A stretch of 64,000 nucleotides of DNA from Strongyloides papillosus (Eukaryota; Nematoda; Chromadorea; Rhabditida; Strongyloididae): positions 1,550,001 to 1,614,000 of the forward strand of contig SRSI01000044.1 in NCBI GenBank assembly GCA_005656395.1. The letters run 5' to 3'. The notes below the pieces were generated by a model that was given only the letters and a program-made list of their open reading frames with translations, ran no database searches and was not told where the DNA came from. Below are positions 44,952 through 57,307 of the stretch, in pieces (within the stretch, counting starts at the first letter, position 1; the number at the start of each line of letters is the position of its first letter). The position numbers and the translations under genes are program-made.

Positions 44952-45666
44952 GGTAACACGTCAACTCTACAATGTCTTTTTTACAAATTCGCCGTGATAC
45001 ATAAAACTCCAAATTTGTGTTAAAAGTACCTTTTCAAAATAAGTTTAAGTGTGGAGTATTAACAAATATAATAATAAAAAAACATCAAAATTACACTATT
45101 TTTATCAATTTGTTAATAAGTCTTGACCCGTGGCCTCCCTTTAACTAGCATCACATAGTCTAGCCCTCATATAAGGAATTGGAAGAAATATTCTACGAAT
45201 TATTTTTTAACAAAATTCTACTGATACAGTCATAATAAAAATTTTTAAAAAAAAAAAATTTTCGATGCAATATTTTTTTGTTTATACAGTTTTACTTTAG
45301 GCATGTCATATTTTTGAAAAAAAACACAAGATTTATTTATTTTTTTAAAAGACAAAGGAAGAAAATTATTACCATTTTTTGGGAAAATGTATATACTATG
45401 TGTACTTTTGTTTTTTTTAAAGTGACAGAAAAATTTTAAGTGAATGAAATGAAATAAGTGTAGGGTTGGTACATTTCCGATGTCGTCGGTTTATAAAACC
45501 CAGTTTCTCGATAGTCGAGAATACTGAGGTTTGCATTTTATTTATTGCATAGTGGAAATACACTGTTTTCACTATGCAATTTCTAAAATGCATTTTTTGT
45601 CAAAAAACCGTGATTTTTCTAAATCGCGTTCTTTGACAGAAAATTTTGAATAGTTGACGTGCACCC
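44952..45666. mobile_element. GGGTG-family element, copy E2, 3 bp upstream of tRNA-Ser(TGA)
   Basis: It starts GGTAACACGTCAACTC and ends GTTGACGTGCACCC. It is collinear with E1 (outside its nested insertion) and E3. No duplication is visible at its ends. It shows the uninterrupted CCTCATATAAGG site that is filled in E1. There is no ORF. Confidence 0.8.
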
Positions 45667-45748
45667 TCTAGAAATCAAATGTAAAAACAAAAATATTGTG
45701 ATAGAAGCTTCTAGAAATCAGAGGTAAAAACAAAAATATTTTTGTATT
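45667..45748 (+). repeat. 43-bp direct repeat, two copies
   Basis: TCTAGAAATC begins at 45667 and again at 45710, each followed by a matching GTAAAAACAAAAATAT block. The second copy leads into an LTR-like stretch with TATAAAAG near 45775 and AATAAAATC near 45960, but LTR boundaries could not be set. Confidence 0.6.
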
Positions 45749-45903
45749 TCGCAATAATTACGAAATCCGATGTGTATAAAAGAAGGCAAACCAGGAAGAG
45801 TATATCACTCATGGCTTGTCACTTTTAGAAGAATGATCTGTCACTTTCTCAATTACTACTACGTACCTCAATGTGGGAGACTTGTAACCTATTGAAGAAT
45901 AAT

Positions 45904-45907
<4 letters not shown>

Positions 45908-45934
<27 letters not shown>
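45908..45934 (+). repeat. (AT)n microsatellite
   Basis: About 13 AT dinucleotides in a row. Confidence 0.9.
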
Positions 45935-47282
45935 CCTATTGTACCATTTATGTTTATTAAAATAAAATCTTAAAATAGTTGCCCTAGTTTAGTATGGCAA
46001 CCCATTACGACTCCTAATAGGAAAAAAGAAAAAACATCATTTCAACAAGACAAAAATTAAATAATTAATAGTTTATCAAATAAAAGAAAAGAATATAAGT
46101 TATGCAAATAATAAAAAAGAAATTGATAAGCTATAAAAAATAAAAATCAGGGAAATTTGTTTTTCAAATTTTAATAATTAGCATCATATATTATTTACTT
46201 GGTGGTCAATCATGATATGTACGTGGAAAAATTTCATGATTTGCACCATATATTTGCTTGGAGGCCAACCAAATACGACTACTATCTTCGGATTCTTTTT
46301 ATATTATTTGTAGAAATAATAATTATTTGAAGTAAATAGTTTTTGAAAACTGCTAATTTTTTAGTTTAATAAATATAAATAACAAATTGAAATAAAACAA
46401 CTGGTACTTTACTGTAATAGTCAAGTTAATATTTAAATAAATTTTTACCCTTATCTCTTAATCATTGTAGAAAAATAGATGTTAATATTTTTAAATAATT
46501 AAGAGTTGAGATAATACATTGAATGATAACGTAATATTATTCATAATTAGAAATGTTATGTTTATTTATTTATTTTTTTTATTTTACTACTTTTAATGAA
46601 ATTTTATACATAGAAAATAGTACAATTTAAAAAATGTATTTTAGATTATAATCTTATAATTATGTCAAATTAATCAAAATTCAAAACAATTAAAACTTGA
46701 ATAATGTTTTGTTAATAAAGCCATATTATTGTTAATTTAAATGTTTGATATTCTTATTTTAATTAAATTTATAAATATTTATTTTTTAAAAAGAAAGTCA
46801 GTTTAAATTAATTATAAACATATTAATAATAATTAAAATATAAATTTATTTTACTATCAATAGAAAAGTAAAAATCATAGGTTTAATAGTTTGAATAATT
46901 TTACTTAATAACCATAGGGTATTTAAAAAAAAACACGATTTAAACAATTTCAAAGTTTATTGAATTTTGTATGCTATTATTATTTGTTATAAAATTTTAC
47001 ACTTAGATAACTACAATTCAAAAGGTTATATTCAATTCAAGTTAATGAACGTAGCTAAATCTTGAATTTATATAACTCCGCTCAGAATTACAATATCGTT
47101 GTGAAACTTTAAAATCATATTTGTATGAATTTTACCTGCAAAATAACTATAATATATAAATTTTAGATTAAATACAAAAAAAATTATAGATATTAATATC
47201 CGGAGAACTACTTATGGACAACTTTATATATTAAACCAAAAATTTTACAAATAATATTTTGGTGATAGTAAATGGAAAAAAC
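45935..47282. other. AT-rich stretch, nothing certain
   Basis: A loose duplication near 46180-46280 repeats a pattern ending TTGG-GG-CAA. No gene is recognised. Confidence 0.35.
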
Positions 47283-47354
47283 TTCCCATGCCGGGAATCG
47301 GACCCGGGCCGCGTGGGTGAAAACCACGAATCCTAACCACTAGACCACATGGGA
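47283..47354 (-). tRNA. tRNA-Glu(TTC)
   Basis: A complete cloverleaf on the reverse strand. The acceptor TCCCATG pairs perfectly with CATGGGA and the discriminator is A. The anticodon arm is CGTGG TTTTCAC CCACG, giving TTC for glutamate. The T-loop is TCCGATT, as is usual for tRNA-Glu. There is no intron and no element within 100 bp. Confidence 0.96.
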
Positions 47355-47758
47355 TACCGGGGTACCGAAAAATACCAACTTTCACTTAATATTAATATAT
47401 TATTACATTTAATTATAGAGAAAACTTGTATAAAAACAGTCATAGTAATATAATATATTTTAAAAATAATTTAAAGTATTGTTTTATCCTTTTTATATTG
47501 CTAAACTTTATGCGCAAATAATATATTTTATTGTTTTTTTTGTTTTTTAACTTTTACAACTAATTTTATACTAATAATGGTAAATAATGTATGGTATAGC
47601 AACAAAGTTGTTGTAATGTGATTTTTGGACTTTTAAATAATTAAAATTTTTTTTAAATTCTGAAAAGTAATTTTTTATGCGACATATTAAGCTTTAAATT
47701 TGTTCTATTTAAAAAAATCACTTTTAATACTCTTTAAATATTTATGTTATTAATAATA
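47355..47758. other. AT-rich spacer, nothing recognised
   Basis: No feature seen between tRNA-Glu and the R2 MITE. Confidence 0.4.
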
Positions 47759-48662
47759 CACACAAAATTTAGAAAAATCAAATTTTTCTAATTTGAGACT
47801 AATTTTATCGCAATTATCCCGCACATTTAAATTAAAAGTAACAATTAAAGAGTTGGTAAAATAAGTTACTTTTTTTCTGTGATATTATTCTCATCATAAA
47901 ATTTAAGTTGTGTTATATAATACATTTTCAAATACAAAATTAGATGCTAATTTTAAATAAAATTGTAAATGGTTTTATAAAGAAAATATACTAAAATAGC
48001 ATAGTATTTTTTAAAAGTTTTAATATTTTTAATTATTGTAAATTATTTTTTTTTGGTAAAATTGTACTCATCTGAAAGCACAATTGTTGTTTTTATATTA
48101 TCTTTAAAAACCATCTTTGTAAATTAATATTCTAAAAAAGTTATAAAATTATATGTATTTTTGTTCAAAGTAAAAAATAATTTTTAAATATTTTTATTCA
48201 AAATATGAGCAAATACTACAATAATGTTTTTAATTCTTAATACTTTGTGTAGTTAAACAATAGTTCTTTGCTTCTTGTTATTGTTTTAAGGAGATTTTTG
48301 AAATTATTATCACTAGTAGATTGTTTAAAATAATGATTTTAGTTAAGACATTAACAACTTTACACGAAATTGACATCTAATAACGTATTTTATAAAAATA
48401 AAAATTAAAAAAGACTCTAACATGAGCATAAAATCATAAAAAATAGCATGACTAAAAAAAAGTTACATTATCTAAAAATATCAAATTTATTTTTTTTAAA
48501 AATGGTAAAATTTATATGTCAGCATAAATTTTGCATCATTTTTAAAGTTTGTGTTATTGTTTGATAATTTAAAAATTTGAGTAAAATTTAATTTTTTTAA
48601 CAGGTTAGACATTTTATTATATTTTATGAAGAATTGCTAAAATTTGTGCAGATTTCTTTGTG
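47759..48662. mobile_element. MITE, R family copy 2
   Basis: It starts CACACAAAATTTAG and ends TTCTTTGTG, flanked by TA on each side (47757-47758 and 48663-48664). The internal block ACACGAAATTGACATCTAA matches the other R copies. There is no ORF. Confidence 0.6.
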
Positions 48663-48664
48663 TA

Positions 48665-49245
48665 ATAAAGTTTCAAATGAAAAAATTTAAAAAAGAAATA
48701 TATCATTTACCATAATATTTAAAATTAATACTAACGAAATTTAAATATTATCATGAAGAAGAGTAAATGGTAAATGATATATGTTAAGGTGTGGTGTTAT
48801 TATTGTCAACGAAAAATTTTCATTTTTTAAACTAACGATTAGTGAAAGGTAAATAATTAAGAGTCCATAAAGAGTAGTTTTCTTTTTTAAATGGATTTAT
48901 ATATTTAAAATTTTGTGCAAATTTTTATTTTCCAATAAATTTTATACCATTTTGTGGATATTTCTTGTACTAAATAATTTTTAAGTAGAGCAATATAAGC
49001 AAATCATCGTGAAAATTAATAAAAAAAATTAGTGTAAACGTTAAGAAAAATTAAAATAAATAACCATGTTTTTTGATTTTTTATACATCTACCTTTCGAT
49101 AAATATTTAACTTTTACTTATTATCAAAATAAGTGTCTCATTTGTTTCTATAAATAAATCTAAACTAAAAGTAATTTTTTGTCTTAAATATTTACTAGTA
49201 ACCTATTTGCTTTAGATATTAAAACAATTAAATTGCAAAAGATTT
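48665..49245. other. AT-rich spacer, nothing recognised
   Basis: No feature seen between the R2 MITE and tRNA-Tyr. Confidence 0.4.
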
Positions 49246-49332
49246 TCCAACCAACCGGATTCGAACCAGTGACCTAAGGATATCAGCAACTAAATCTACA
49301 GTCCTCCGCTCTACCAACTGAGCTATGGTTGG
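49246..49332 (-). tRNA. tRNA-Tyr(GTA) with 14-nt intron
   Basis: A reverse-strand cloverleaf with acceptor CCAACCA/TGGTTGG and discriminator A. The anticodon stem is GAGGA/TCCTT, interrupted after position 37 by an intron of about 14 nt (ATTTAGTTGCTGAT). The anticodon is GTA. An intron here is nearly universal for eukaryotic tRNA-Tyr. A TIR element's 9-bp target copy begins exactly at its first base. Confidence 0.95.
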
Positions 49333-49340
49333 GCGAGAAC

Positions 49341-50100
49341 GGGATCAGCCTAACTAGCCAAATTAAAACGCGTCATAACTCTTGACTGAAATTTAGCTTA
49401 TATAGTGTTTTTATATAGTTTTGGCATTTTTTTCTATACTTTTAAGGGTTATTTATGATAATTTATATTATCATTACTATATTTATCTTAAAAACTACGT
49501 GATTAATAGAAAAATAATTGTATGATATGCTTTATCAGTTATTTTTGTTTTAAACACACTTTTTAATTAAATTTAAAGAGATTTCTGTTAAAAGTGAACT
49601 ACCAACTTAATTTTTATGAATAAACTTAAAAATATCACTTCATACACTTTTTATCTTTTGAACAAAATGTTTGTTGTAAGAAGAATTCTTTGTTAAAATC
49701 AATGTTAAAAAATATATTTTATGTATTATATATAAGTTTATGAAATCATTTTTCATAAAATAATCTTGTTTTCTAAAACATTGTGTCTTTTACTATGGGT
49801 ATTACAATTAAAGATGCCATTAAATGTATTAATATACATTTGATGAATTGTACCACATTTAGAAAAAAATATTATTTTTACTTTTACAAGAATTTTTATT
49901 TGCATTTATCTAGACAAAATGATCAAAAAATTGAATATTATCATTCTGAGTTAAGCTACGTTATTGAAAATAAAGTTCATTTCCGAGAATAAGCCTTAAA
50001 ATGTACATAAAATGTTAAGATTCTTAAAAAAACATTCATATAAACTAAATTCCAATCAAGAGTTTTGACGCGTTTTAATTTGGCTAGTTAAGGTGTACTC
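49341..50100. mobile_element. TIR element (MITE) at the 5' end of tRNA-Tyr
   Basis: A 760-bp element whose arms share TAACTAGCCAAATTAAAACG and then GTCA-AACTCTTGA. GGCGAGAAC flanks it exactly (49332-49340 and 50101-50109). The left copy starts at tRNA-Tyr base 1, so integration was at the 5' end of the gene. An internal 69-codon ORF (49783-49992) has no recognisable domain. A truncated relative is at 582-666. The 9-bp duplication suggests a MULE-type family. Confidence 0.82.
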
Positions 50101-50109
50101 GGCGAGAAC

Positions 50110-51040
50110 GGTTAATTATATTTTTTACTAAATAAAAGTCTTTCTACCTTATTTATAAGTTAGTTTATTTAATGTCTTTTAAAATTAATTTTAAAGTAAA
50201 AATTAACTTTCATTATATTAAAAAAATATTATTTTTGTTAATCAACATAATATAAAAGTAATGCTTAAATTCTACAGTGGTAAAAATACAGTCTATAAAA
50301 GGTTTTTAATAAATCTAATAGTAAATTAAACATTTTTATCATTATATTTCTATTTGTTTTTTCGCCAGTTTTATTTATATATTATTTAAATATTTTATTT
50401 ATAGATAATTGGAGACAGATAAATAAACTTTACTTTACGTTAAACTTCTTTTCTTTTAATTGGTAAATATGTTGAAAAGCTATGAATTTATGCTCTGGTG
50501 CAGTAATATTTGATAGGAAATTACTAATAGATAATTAATTAAAATATTTTATTTAAGATAATAAGAAATTTTACAATTAATGGGATTAAAGTTATTATAT
50601 AATTTAGAAGAAAAGCTAGATTGTTTTTACTTTACTTAAAATTTTGCCTGATATCTCAGATGCATTAACATTTGTGACAATAATAAAATAATTTGGATCA
50701 TTAAAAAAGAGTATATACATTCTCACAATAGAGTACTATGTATTGTATGAAATAATCTTTTTATTTATTACATTAATTTATATTTGTTCTTTGAATATGG
50801 TATCATTTAAAGTAATATCATTTAAAACTTATATATTTGTAAATGTTCCCGCTACGAATTACAGTCATATCAAGACACATCAGATCATAATTACAAAAAT
50901 AAAATAATATTGTTATATAAAGAAATTCGTTAAAAAACGTACAAAGCTCTAATTTGCGATTTTGATATAAAAAAACTCATAACGTAATATAAAAAGACAG
51001 AAACGTAATTAAAAGCGCTTTAAAAAGCAAAAGAGTCCTT
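50110..51040. other. AT-rich stretch, nothing recognised
   Basis: No gene or repeat seen between the element at tRNA-Tyr and tRNA-Ala. Confidence 0.4.
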
Positions 51041-51112
51041 GGAGATATGGGGAATCGAACCCCAGCCCTCTCCCATGCTAAGGGAGCGCTCTACCCCTGA
51101 GCTATATCCCCA
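51041..51112 (-). tRNA. tRNA-Ala(AGC)
   Basis: A complete cloverleaf on the reverse strand. The acceptor pairs GGGGATA with TATCTCC and contains the G3-U70 pair, the identity element of tRNA-Ala. The anticodon loop is TTAGCAT, giving AGC. D-arm GCTCAGGGGTAGAGC and T-loop TTCGATT are canonical. There is no intron. Confidence 0.96.
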
Positions 51113-51784
51113 CGAGCACCCGCCTTTTCCATTTTGTTGCTGAAATAAACTAGTGAATTGTTATTATTTTTTTAAAAACTAATATAGTAAGTATTATCTT
51201 TTTCAGATGTAAATTATTACTTTGTTTTAGAATTTTTTACAGAAATATAATATTGAAATCATTTTTTTATAAAAATAAAACTAATGATAACAAGAATGTT
51301 AATTCACTCTACATTTATTATTAGTAAAAATTCAGTTGAAACAGTATAAGTTATGATTATTTGTTAACTATTTACACGTTATTATCATACTAAATAAATA
51401 AATTTTTTAAATTAATGTTCAGAATTAATAAAATATATCTACCAAAATTATAACACTTTAATTCAAATAAAATTGATAATATAAGATTTCTAAAAAGTTG
51501 ACAATTATTTTTATTAAAATTTTAATTATTGTACAAAAACGATTGCTCTCATGACAAAATGTACAATCGTGCTATATAAAGATATTTAAATTTCATTTCA
51601 TTGTAACGCTGATATAAAAATTTTCTTCATCTTCTAATAATTGTTTTTCTACCGTATACCAATTTTTTTGGAGAAATCTTTAAATATAACTAGCGTTCTT
51701 ATGGAAAAAGATGAAATGATTCATTTTGTACAAATTATTTCTATCTATATTACCAACTATAGACCTGCATTCGGCAGATTCAGC
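51113..51784. other. AT-rich spacer, nothing recognised
   Basis: No feature seen between tRNA-Ala and the R3 MITE. Confidence 0.4.
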
Positions 51785-51786
51785 TA

Positions 51787-52732
51787 CACACAAAATAAAA
51801 AGGACAAATTTTGACAATTCTATCTATAATGCAAAAAAATATCTCACCATTTTAAAAAATTGAATATTATTCAAATTCAAAAAATATCAAGCGACAGCAA
51901 AAATTTTTATACAACGCAAAATATTAGGTTGTCGCTTACTTTTTGCCGTTTTTTTACAAAGATATATATGTTTGACTTTTAAATTAATGTGAATTTTTTT
52001 AATTTTGATATTTTTTATGACATTATGCTCATTTAGATCTTAACTTGTTTTTTTATTTTATAAAATATGATATTAAAAGTCAATTTCGTGTAAAATTATT
52101 AATGTTTAAATAAAGATCATTATTCTAAACAATCTCCTAACAACAAAAAGTTTAAAAATTTCATAAAAATAACAATGAAAAGCAATAATTATCTACTCAC
52201 ACAAAGCATTATTAATTAAAAAGCATTATTTTAGTATTCTTTCTTTTTTAAATTAAAATATGTAAAAGTTACTTTTTTACTAGAAATAGAAATCTATATT
52301 ATTTTATAACTTTTAATAAGTTTGATTTTTAAAGATGATTTTTAAAAGACATTATGGAAAAAATTTAGAGAATCAAATGTGAAAATTTCATAAAATACAA
52401 TTTATAATAATTTAAACTATTGAAAAATATTAAAAAAATGTACTGTAATATGTTAAAAATGTTTTTTATAAAAGTTTTTGTAATTTTACATAGAATTAAA
52501 TTTTAATCATGTATTTTTAAATGGATTGTAGAAAACAACTTGTATTCTAAAATAAAAATAGTATACTAGAAAAATAGAAACTTATTTTAATAATTCCCTA
52601 ACTATTGTTATAATTTTTATAAACGAAATAATTGCGGTAAAATTAGTCGTAAATTAAAAAAATTCGAATTTTTTTAGGTGGGACAAATTGTTACATTTTA
52701 TACAAACCTGTGTCCTTTTTATTTTTTGTGTG
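51787..52732. mobile_element. MITE, R family copy 3 (opposite orientation)
   Basis: It starts CACACAAAATAAAAAGGAC and ends TTTTATTTTTTGTGTG, flanked by TA (51785-51786 and 52733-52734). Its interior is the reverse complement of R1, R2 and R4. There is no ORF. Confidence 0.72.
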
Positions 52733-53523
52733 TAGCCTGTAGACCATAATTTATAGAAGAATTTTATGTATTAAAACGTAAATCAAAATATTGTTATTAA
52801 AAAAATTAGCTATTTTTTCACTAAAAACATTGACAGTACTTTTTAGTATTTGACAAGCTAGTTTTTGACCAATCTCTTTATATTAATTTTTTCTCTTATT
52901 GATTGCTTGCACTTTTTAAATGAATCATAAAACAAAAATATCATTTACTTTTACCAAAATTATTTGAAAGACAAAACAACACGAAAAAGTAGTGTTTTTA
53001 AAAATAACATGGTCTATTATAAACTAAAGCTTTTAATGTTTTTTTTATTTACCAAGTTAACAAAAAAAAACTTAATGACTATTTAATCATAAAGATGGTA
53101 TAGTTTAAATAAAGTTATGTTAATCATAACATTAATTTTTACAAAAAAATGAAAAAATTGTTATCTAAATAATCGTAACATGCTATGTTGTCAACTAATA
53201 AAATTTATTATAGATTTATCATTTAAATTAGACTGAAATCTACGTAAAAAATAATATTTTATATTTTTAATCAAGTTATCACAAGGTTATACCTATTTAA
53301 CGTTCAATTTTTTGAAAACTGTTGTCATTTTTTAAATCATAATCTTGCCAATAATCAATTAATTCCAATGCTACTATGTTTTTGAACTATTCCACTATTT
53401 TATTTTTTTAATGGCATACTAACCAAACTATTTTGTCAACTTTGATGAAGATTATCTTCTTAACAAAACTATACTAAAATTCTGAAAAAAAAGTGTTTTT
53501 TTTAAAAATAACATAGTCTAATT

Positions 53524-54469
53524 CACACAGAAAAAAAGTGGGAAGCATTTTTACGTAAAATGTAATGAAATTTTTCCACCTAACAAAATTTGAATTTTTT
53601 AATTTGCGACTAATTTTAACGCAGTTATATCTTACATAAAAATTAAGCAATAATTAAGTAGTTATTAAGAAAAGTTTCTATTTTTTATTATATCATTGTT
53701 ATTTTTAAACTAAGATTGTTTTCTACAATACATTAAATATAAGATTATAATTTAATTTTATATAAGATTATAAATGCGTTCATAAAAAGTTTTTTTTAAC
53801 ATATCACAATATTTTTGTTAATAAGTTTAAGTAGTTTGAATTATTATAAATTTTGCTTCTTTATGAAGTTACACTCTTCTAAAGGCGGAAATGTTTTTGG
53901 TACTTTAAAGGTTCATATTTAAAAATCAAATCTATGAAAAGTTCTAAAATTATATGAATTTTTATCTATAGTAAAAAACATCTTTTACATATTTAAACTT
54001 AATATATGGACAAATACTAAAATAAATATTTTTAATTATTAATGCTTTGTGTAGTTAAATAATAATTTTTGGCTTTTTGTTATTGTTATTATGAATTTTT
54101 ATATTTGTTGTTACTAGTAAATTATTTAGGATAATGATTTTTTGTTAAAACTTAACAACTCTACACGAAATTGACTTCTAACAACATGTTTCATGTATAT
54201 TAGAAAAAAAAATAGATACTAGAATTAGCATTATATCAAAAATATTAAGATTAAATAAAAGTTACATTAATTAAAATATAAAACATATGTAATTTTGTAA
54301 AAAAAACAGCAAAGTTTTGCGGCAATCCGATATTTTTCATCGTTTAAAACATTTTTGCTCTTGCTTGATAATTTTAAAATTTGAATAAATGTTGATTTTT
54401 TTAACAGGTGGGAAATTTTTTTGCATTTTATGTAATAATGTCAAAAGTTTTCCATTTTTTTTCTGTGTG
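53524..54469. mobile_element. MITE, R family copy 4
   Basis: It starts CACACAGAAAAAAAGTGGG and ends TTTTTTTTCTGTGTG. Interior blocks match the other R copies, including TACACGAAATTGACTTCTAA. No clean TA duplication remains at its edges. There is no ORF. Confidence 0.65.
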
Positions 54470-54864
54470 TCATATCTAAAAATTTTTAAACTTTTAAGTT
54501 CCTTTGGCTAAAAAACAATCTTTTAGCTATTTACTCATAAAAATGTTGTTGAATTTATAGAGAGTTATAAAGAAGATAAAGTTTATTTTTTTATAATTTT
54601 TACTACAAAAATTATATCAATTTCTATTTTAAAAAATTAAGGAGTTAAAAATTTATATTTATTTTTAATAGACTAACGATATTTATTTTTTTATCTTATT
54701 TGATAGCTAAAAAGAACCACAAAACTTAATATATACAATTCAAAAACGTCATCTTGTAGTCATCTATTTATTCTAAATCTCTATATTGTTTTCGTATTCA
54801 AAGAAGTACACTAGCTTTGTTGAATATGCATTTCATATAGAAATACAGTAATCCGTAAAGCTAA

Positions 54865-56094
54865 TTTTTATATACTTTTATATTAACTCGTTAACGTATG
54901 CAAGAAACGAAAAATGCAACGATAGCATTTTTGACCCCCTAGATGTCAGATTTAGACTCTGAAATTTTGCCTGTAGGTAGAATCTAACATGCTCTATCAA
55001 CATTTAAAAAGAAATTTTCAAAAAAGTTTCTTCAAAGTGAAGAAAATTGAGGTCAAAGTGCCAAAAAATCGCAATTTACGCGATTAATGGCCGTACCGCA
55101 ATTTAACAATAAATTAACACACACATACATAGAAATTTAATATGTATGTGTGTCATTACTATGTATTTAATAAATTTGTTACAACACAGGTAAATAATCG
55201 TGTTTTTTTGGTATTTCCAGAAGGTTTTTCGTGGCAATAATATTAAGAACAAGTTAGACTTTAGAAAAAATTCAAACTTTTTGTCTTTAAAATCTTCAAA
55301 CACTAACTTTTAACGTTTTTAACCTATTTTTTAGAAACTTAAACACATTTAAGAGAAGATTTTTGCAAATTGTCTTCTTTTTATTGTTGTAAATTTACAA
55401 TTTTTAAATTTTTACTGTTTTTTGAAAATATTAAAAACTGATTTTCAGTAACTTAAAAATTATTAAATGCCATGATTGAAAAGATGTACCTAGAAACTGT
55501 TAATTGGCCATTTGCAATAGAAATACTTTTCGTTATAGAATTTGTAGATAAATAATTTTTTTGTCACGAAAAAATATGAAAATAAATAACAATAACAAAA
55601 ACTTCGTTTTTGTAAAAAATATACTTTTATATTGAAATTCGTTTTGCGCACTCAAAAGGATGAAAATAAATTTTGATTTTTTTATTATCACTTTACCTGG
55701 CAATATAAAAGTATCACCGTCTCAGGCATTTCAATATTTGTCGAAGACTATAGAAACATATCACTACATATCAAATAATAAAAAGCTTTTCTCATTAAAA
55801 TAATAAATAAGGATATATCTAATATTAAATTTATAAACAAATATCTACAAAGGAATTATTTTAATTTCTAAATAAAGATCAAAATGTAAATAATTTAAAA
55901 GAAATATTTGCTGCAACTATTGTTCAATCACAAGTGATAAGGCATTAAAATGCCTGGAACGGCGATACTTTTATATTGCCAGGTAAAGTGATAATAAAAA
56001 AATCAAAATTTATTTTCATCTTTTTGAGTGCGCAAAACGAATTTCAATATAAAAGTATATTTTTTACAAAAACGAAGTTTTTGTTATTGTTATT
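54865..56094 (+). mobile_element. Foldback composite repeat, family beta, copy F3
   Basis: It has the same layout as F2: a tail starting TATATACTTTTATATT, then a foldback whose arms contain AATAACAATAACAAAAACTT and CAATATAAAAGTATCACCGT. It ends 145 bp before tRNA-Arg. The reverse ORF at 55103-55303 is a by-product and has a parallel in F4. Confidence 0.7.
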
Positions 56095-56184
56095 TATTTT
56101 TAAACTCATCTAAGATAATATAGTGATAATATTTACCATTTTTCTATGAAAAAAACTCTAGTGGATAAAGATACGTATAACCAT

Positions 56185-56220
56185 ACTTCTCTACTAGTAT
56201 AATTACGGTGGTAGAGAAGT
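56185..56220 (+). other. Hairpin upstream of tRNA-Arg
   Basis: ACTTCTCTAC and GTAGAGAAGT are perfect 10-bp inverted repeats with a 16-nt loop, ending 18 bp before tRNA-Arg. Role unknown; it could be the remnant of a small element. Confidence 0.6.
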
Positions 56221-56238
56221 AGGTAGATACCCTGGATC

Positions 56239-56312
56239 GCCTCATTAGTTCAGTTGGATAGAATGTATGACTTCTAATCATAAGGTCCTCGGTTCGAGCC
56301 CGGGATGAGGCT
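56239..56312 (+). tRNA. tRNA-Arg(TCT)
   Basis: A complete cloverleaf on the forward strand. The acceptor GCCTCAT pairs perfectly with ATGAGGC. The anticodon loop is CTTCTAA in stem ATGA/TCAT, giving TCT for arginine AGA. The T-loop is TTCGAGC. Its acceptor stem is identical to that of the converging tRNA-Thr 209 bp downstream. Confidence 0.95.
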
Positions 56313-56520
56313 AACAAACGCATTTTTTGATATTAATGCTCTTCACTATTTTTTAAATTTATTCCAAACAATTAATACTATAAATAATTTTTTTTCATTT
56401 GTTTCGGAATAAAAAAAGTTTTCTTGTACATCAAAAATATAAACTTTCTTGACAATATTAGCTATTTAATATAAAAAACTATTTTTCTTTGTAAATAATA
56501 AAAGTGAGAATCTCAAAAGA

Positions 56521-56574
56521 TGCCTCATGCTGGAATCGAACCAGCGACCTTCTGTTTACTAGACAGACGCTCTG
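56521..56574 (-). tRNA. tRNA-Thr(AGT), 3' part; gene interrupted
   Basis: The reverse strand carries the anticodon arm TCTGT CTAGTAA ACAGA (anticodon AGT), T-arm GCTGG/CCAGC and 3' acceptor ATGAGGC with discriminator A. The 5' third is at 57281-57307, beyond a 706-bp element. The 9-bp sequence GACGCTCTG (as read on the + strand) is repeated on both sides of the element. The insertion separates box A from box B, so this gene should be dead. Confidence 0.9.
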
Positions 56575-57280
56575 GGTGACACGTCAAATGTACAATGCGT
56601 TTTTTACTAATTCACCGTGATACATGAAACTCCAAATATGTGTTAAAAGTACCTTGCCAAAGTAGGTTAAAATATGGAGCATTAGCAAATATAATAATAA
56701 AAAAACATCCAAATCATACTTTTTTATCAATTTGTTGGTGTCTTGACCCGTGGCCTCCCTTTAACTAGCATCGCATAGTCTAGTCCTCATATAAGAAATT
56801 AGTAGAAACATTCCACGAATTTTTTTAACAAAATTCTACTGATAAAGTCATAATAAAAATTATTTAAAAAAAATTTTCGATGCAACATTTTTTGTTTATG
56901 CAGTTTTACTTTAAGCATGTCATATTTTTGAAAAAAAACACAAAATTTATTTATTTTTTAAAAAGACAAAGGAAGAAAATTTTTACCATTTTTTGGAAAA
57001 ATGTATATATTATATGTACTTTTGTTTTTTTTAAAGTGACAGAAAAATTTTAAGTGAATGAAATGAAATAGGTGTAGGGTTGGTACATTTTCAATGTCGT
57101 CGGTTTATAAAACCCAGTTTCTCGATAGTCGAGAATACTGAGGTTTGCATTTTACCAATTACATGGTAGAAATGTATTATTTCACTATGTAATTTCTAAA
57201 ATGCATTTTTTGTCAAAAAACCGTGATTTGTCTAAATCACGGTTTTTTGACAAAAAGTTTTGAACATTAGACGTGCACCC
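56575..57280. mobile_element. GGGTG-family element, copy E3, inside tRNA-Thr(AGT)
   Basis: It starts (G)GGTGACACGTCAAATG and ends GACGTGCACCC. The flanking duplication is GACGCTCTG (9 bp), or 8 bp if the shared G belongs to the element. Near the right end an inverted pair, AAAACCGTGATTTGT and its partner, forms a strong hairpin. There is no ORF. This is the only copy in the window with a clear duplication and so defines the family boundaries. Confidence 0.88.
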
Positions 57281-57307
57281 GACGCTCTGCCCCTGAGCCA
57301 ATGAGGC
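57281..57307 (-). tRNA. tRNA-Thr(AGT), 5' part
   Basis: It reads GCCTCAT (5' acceptor), TG, then the D-arm GCTCAGGGGCAGAGC and GTC. The acceptor pairs perfectly with ATGAGGC at 56522-56528. Confidence 0.88.

Noticed and set aside
45690..46050. Possible solo LTR with TATAAAAG and AATAAAA signals
   Set aside because: No second copy, no inverted tips that I could fix and no target duplication.
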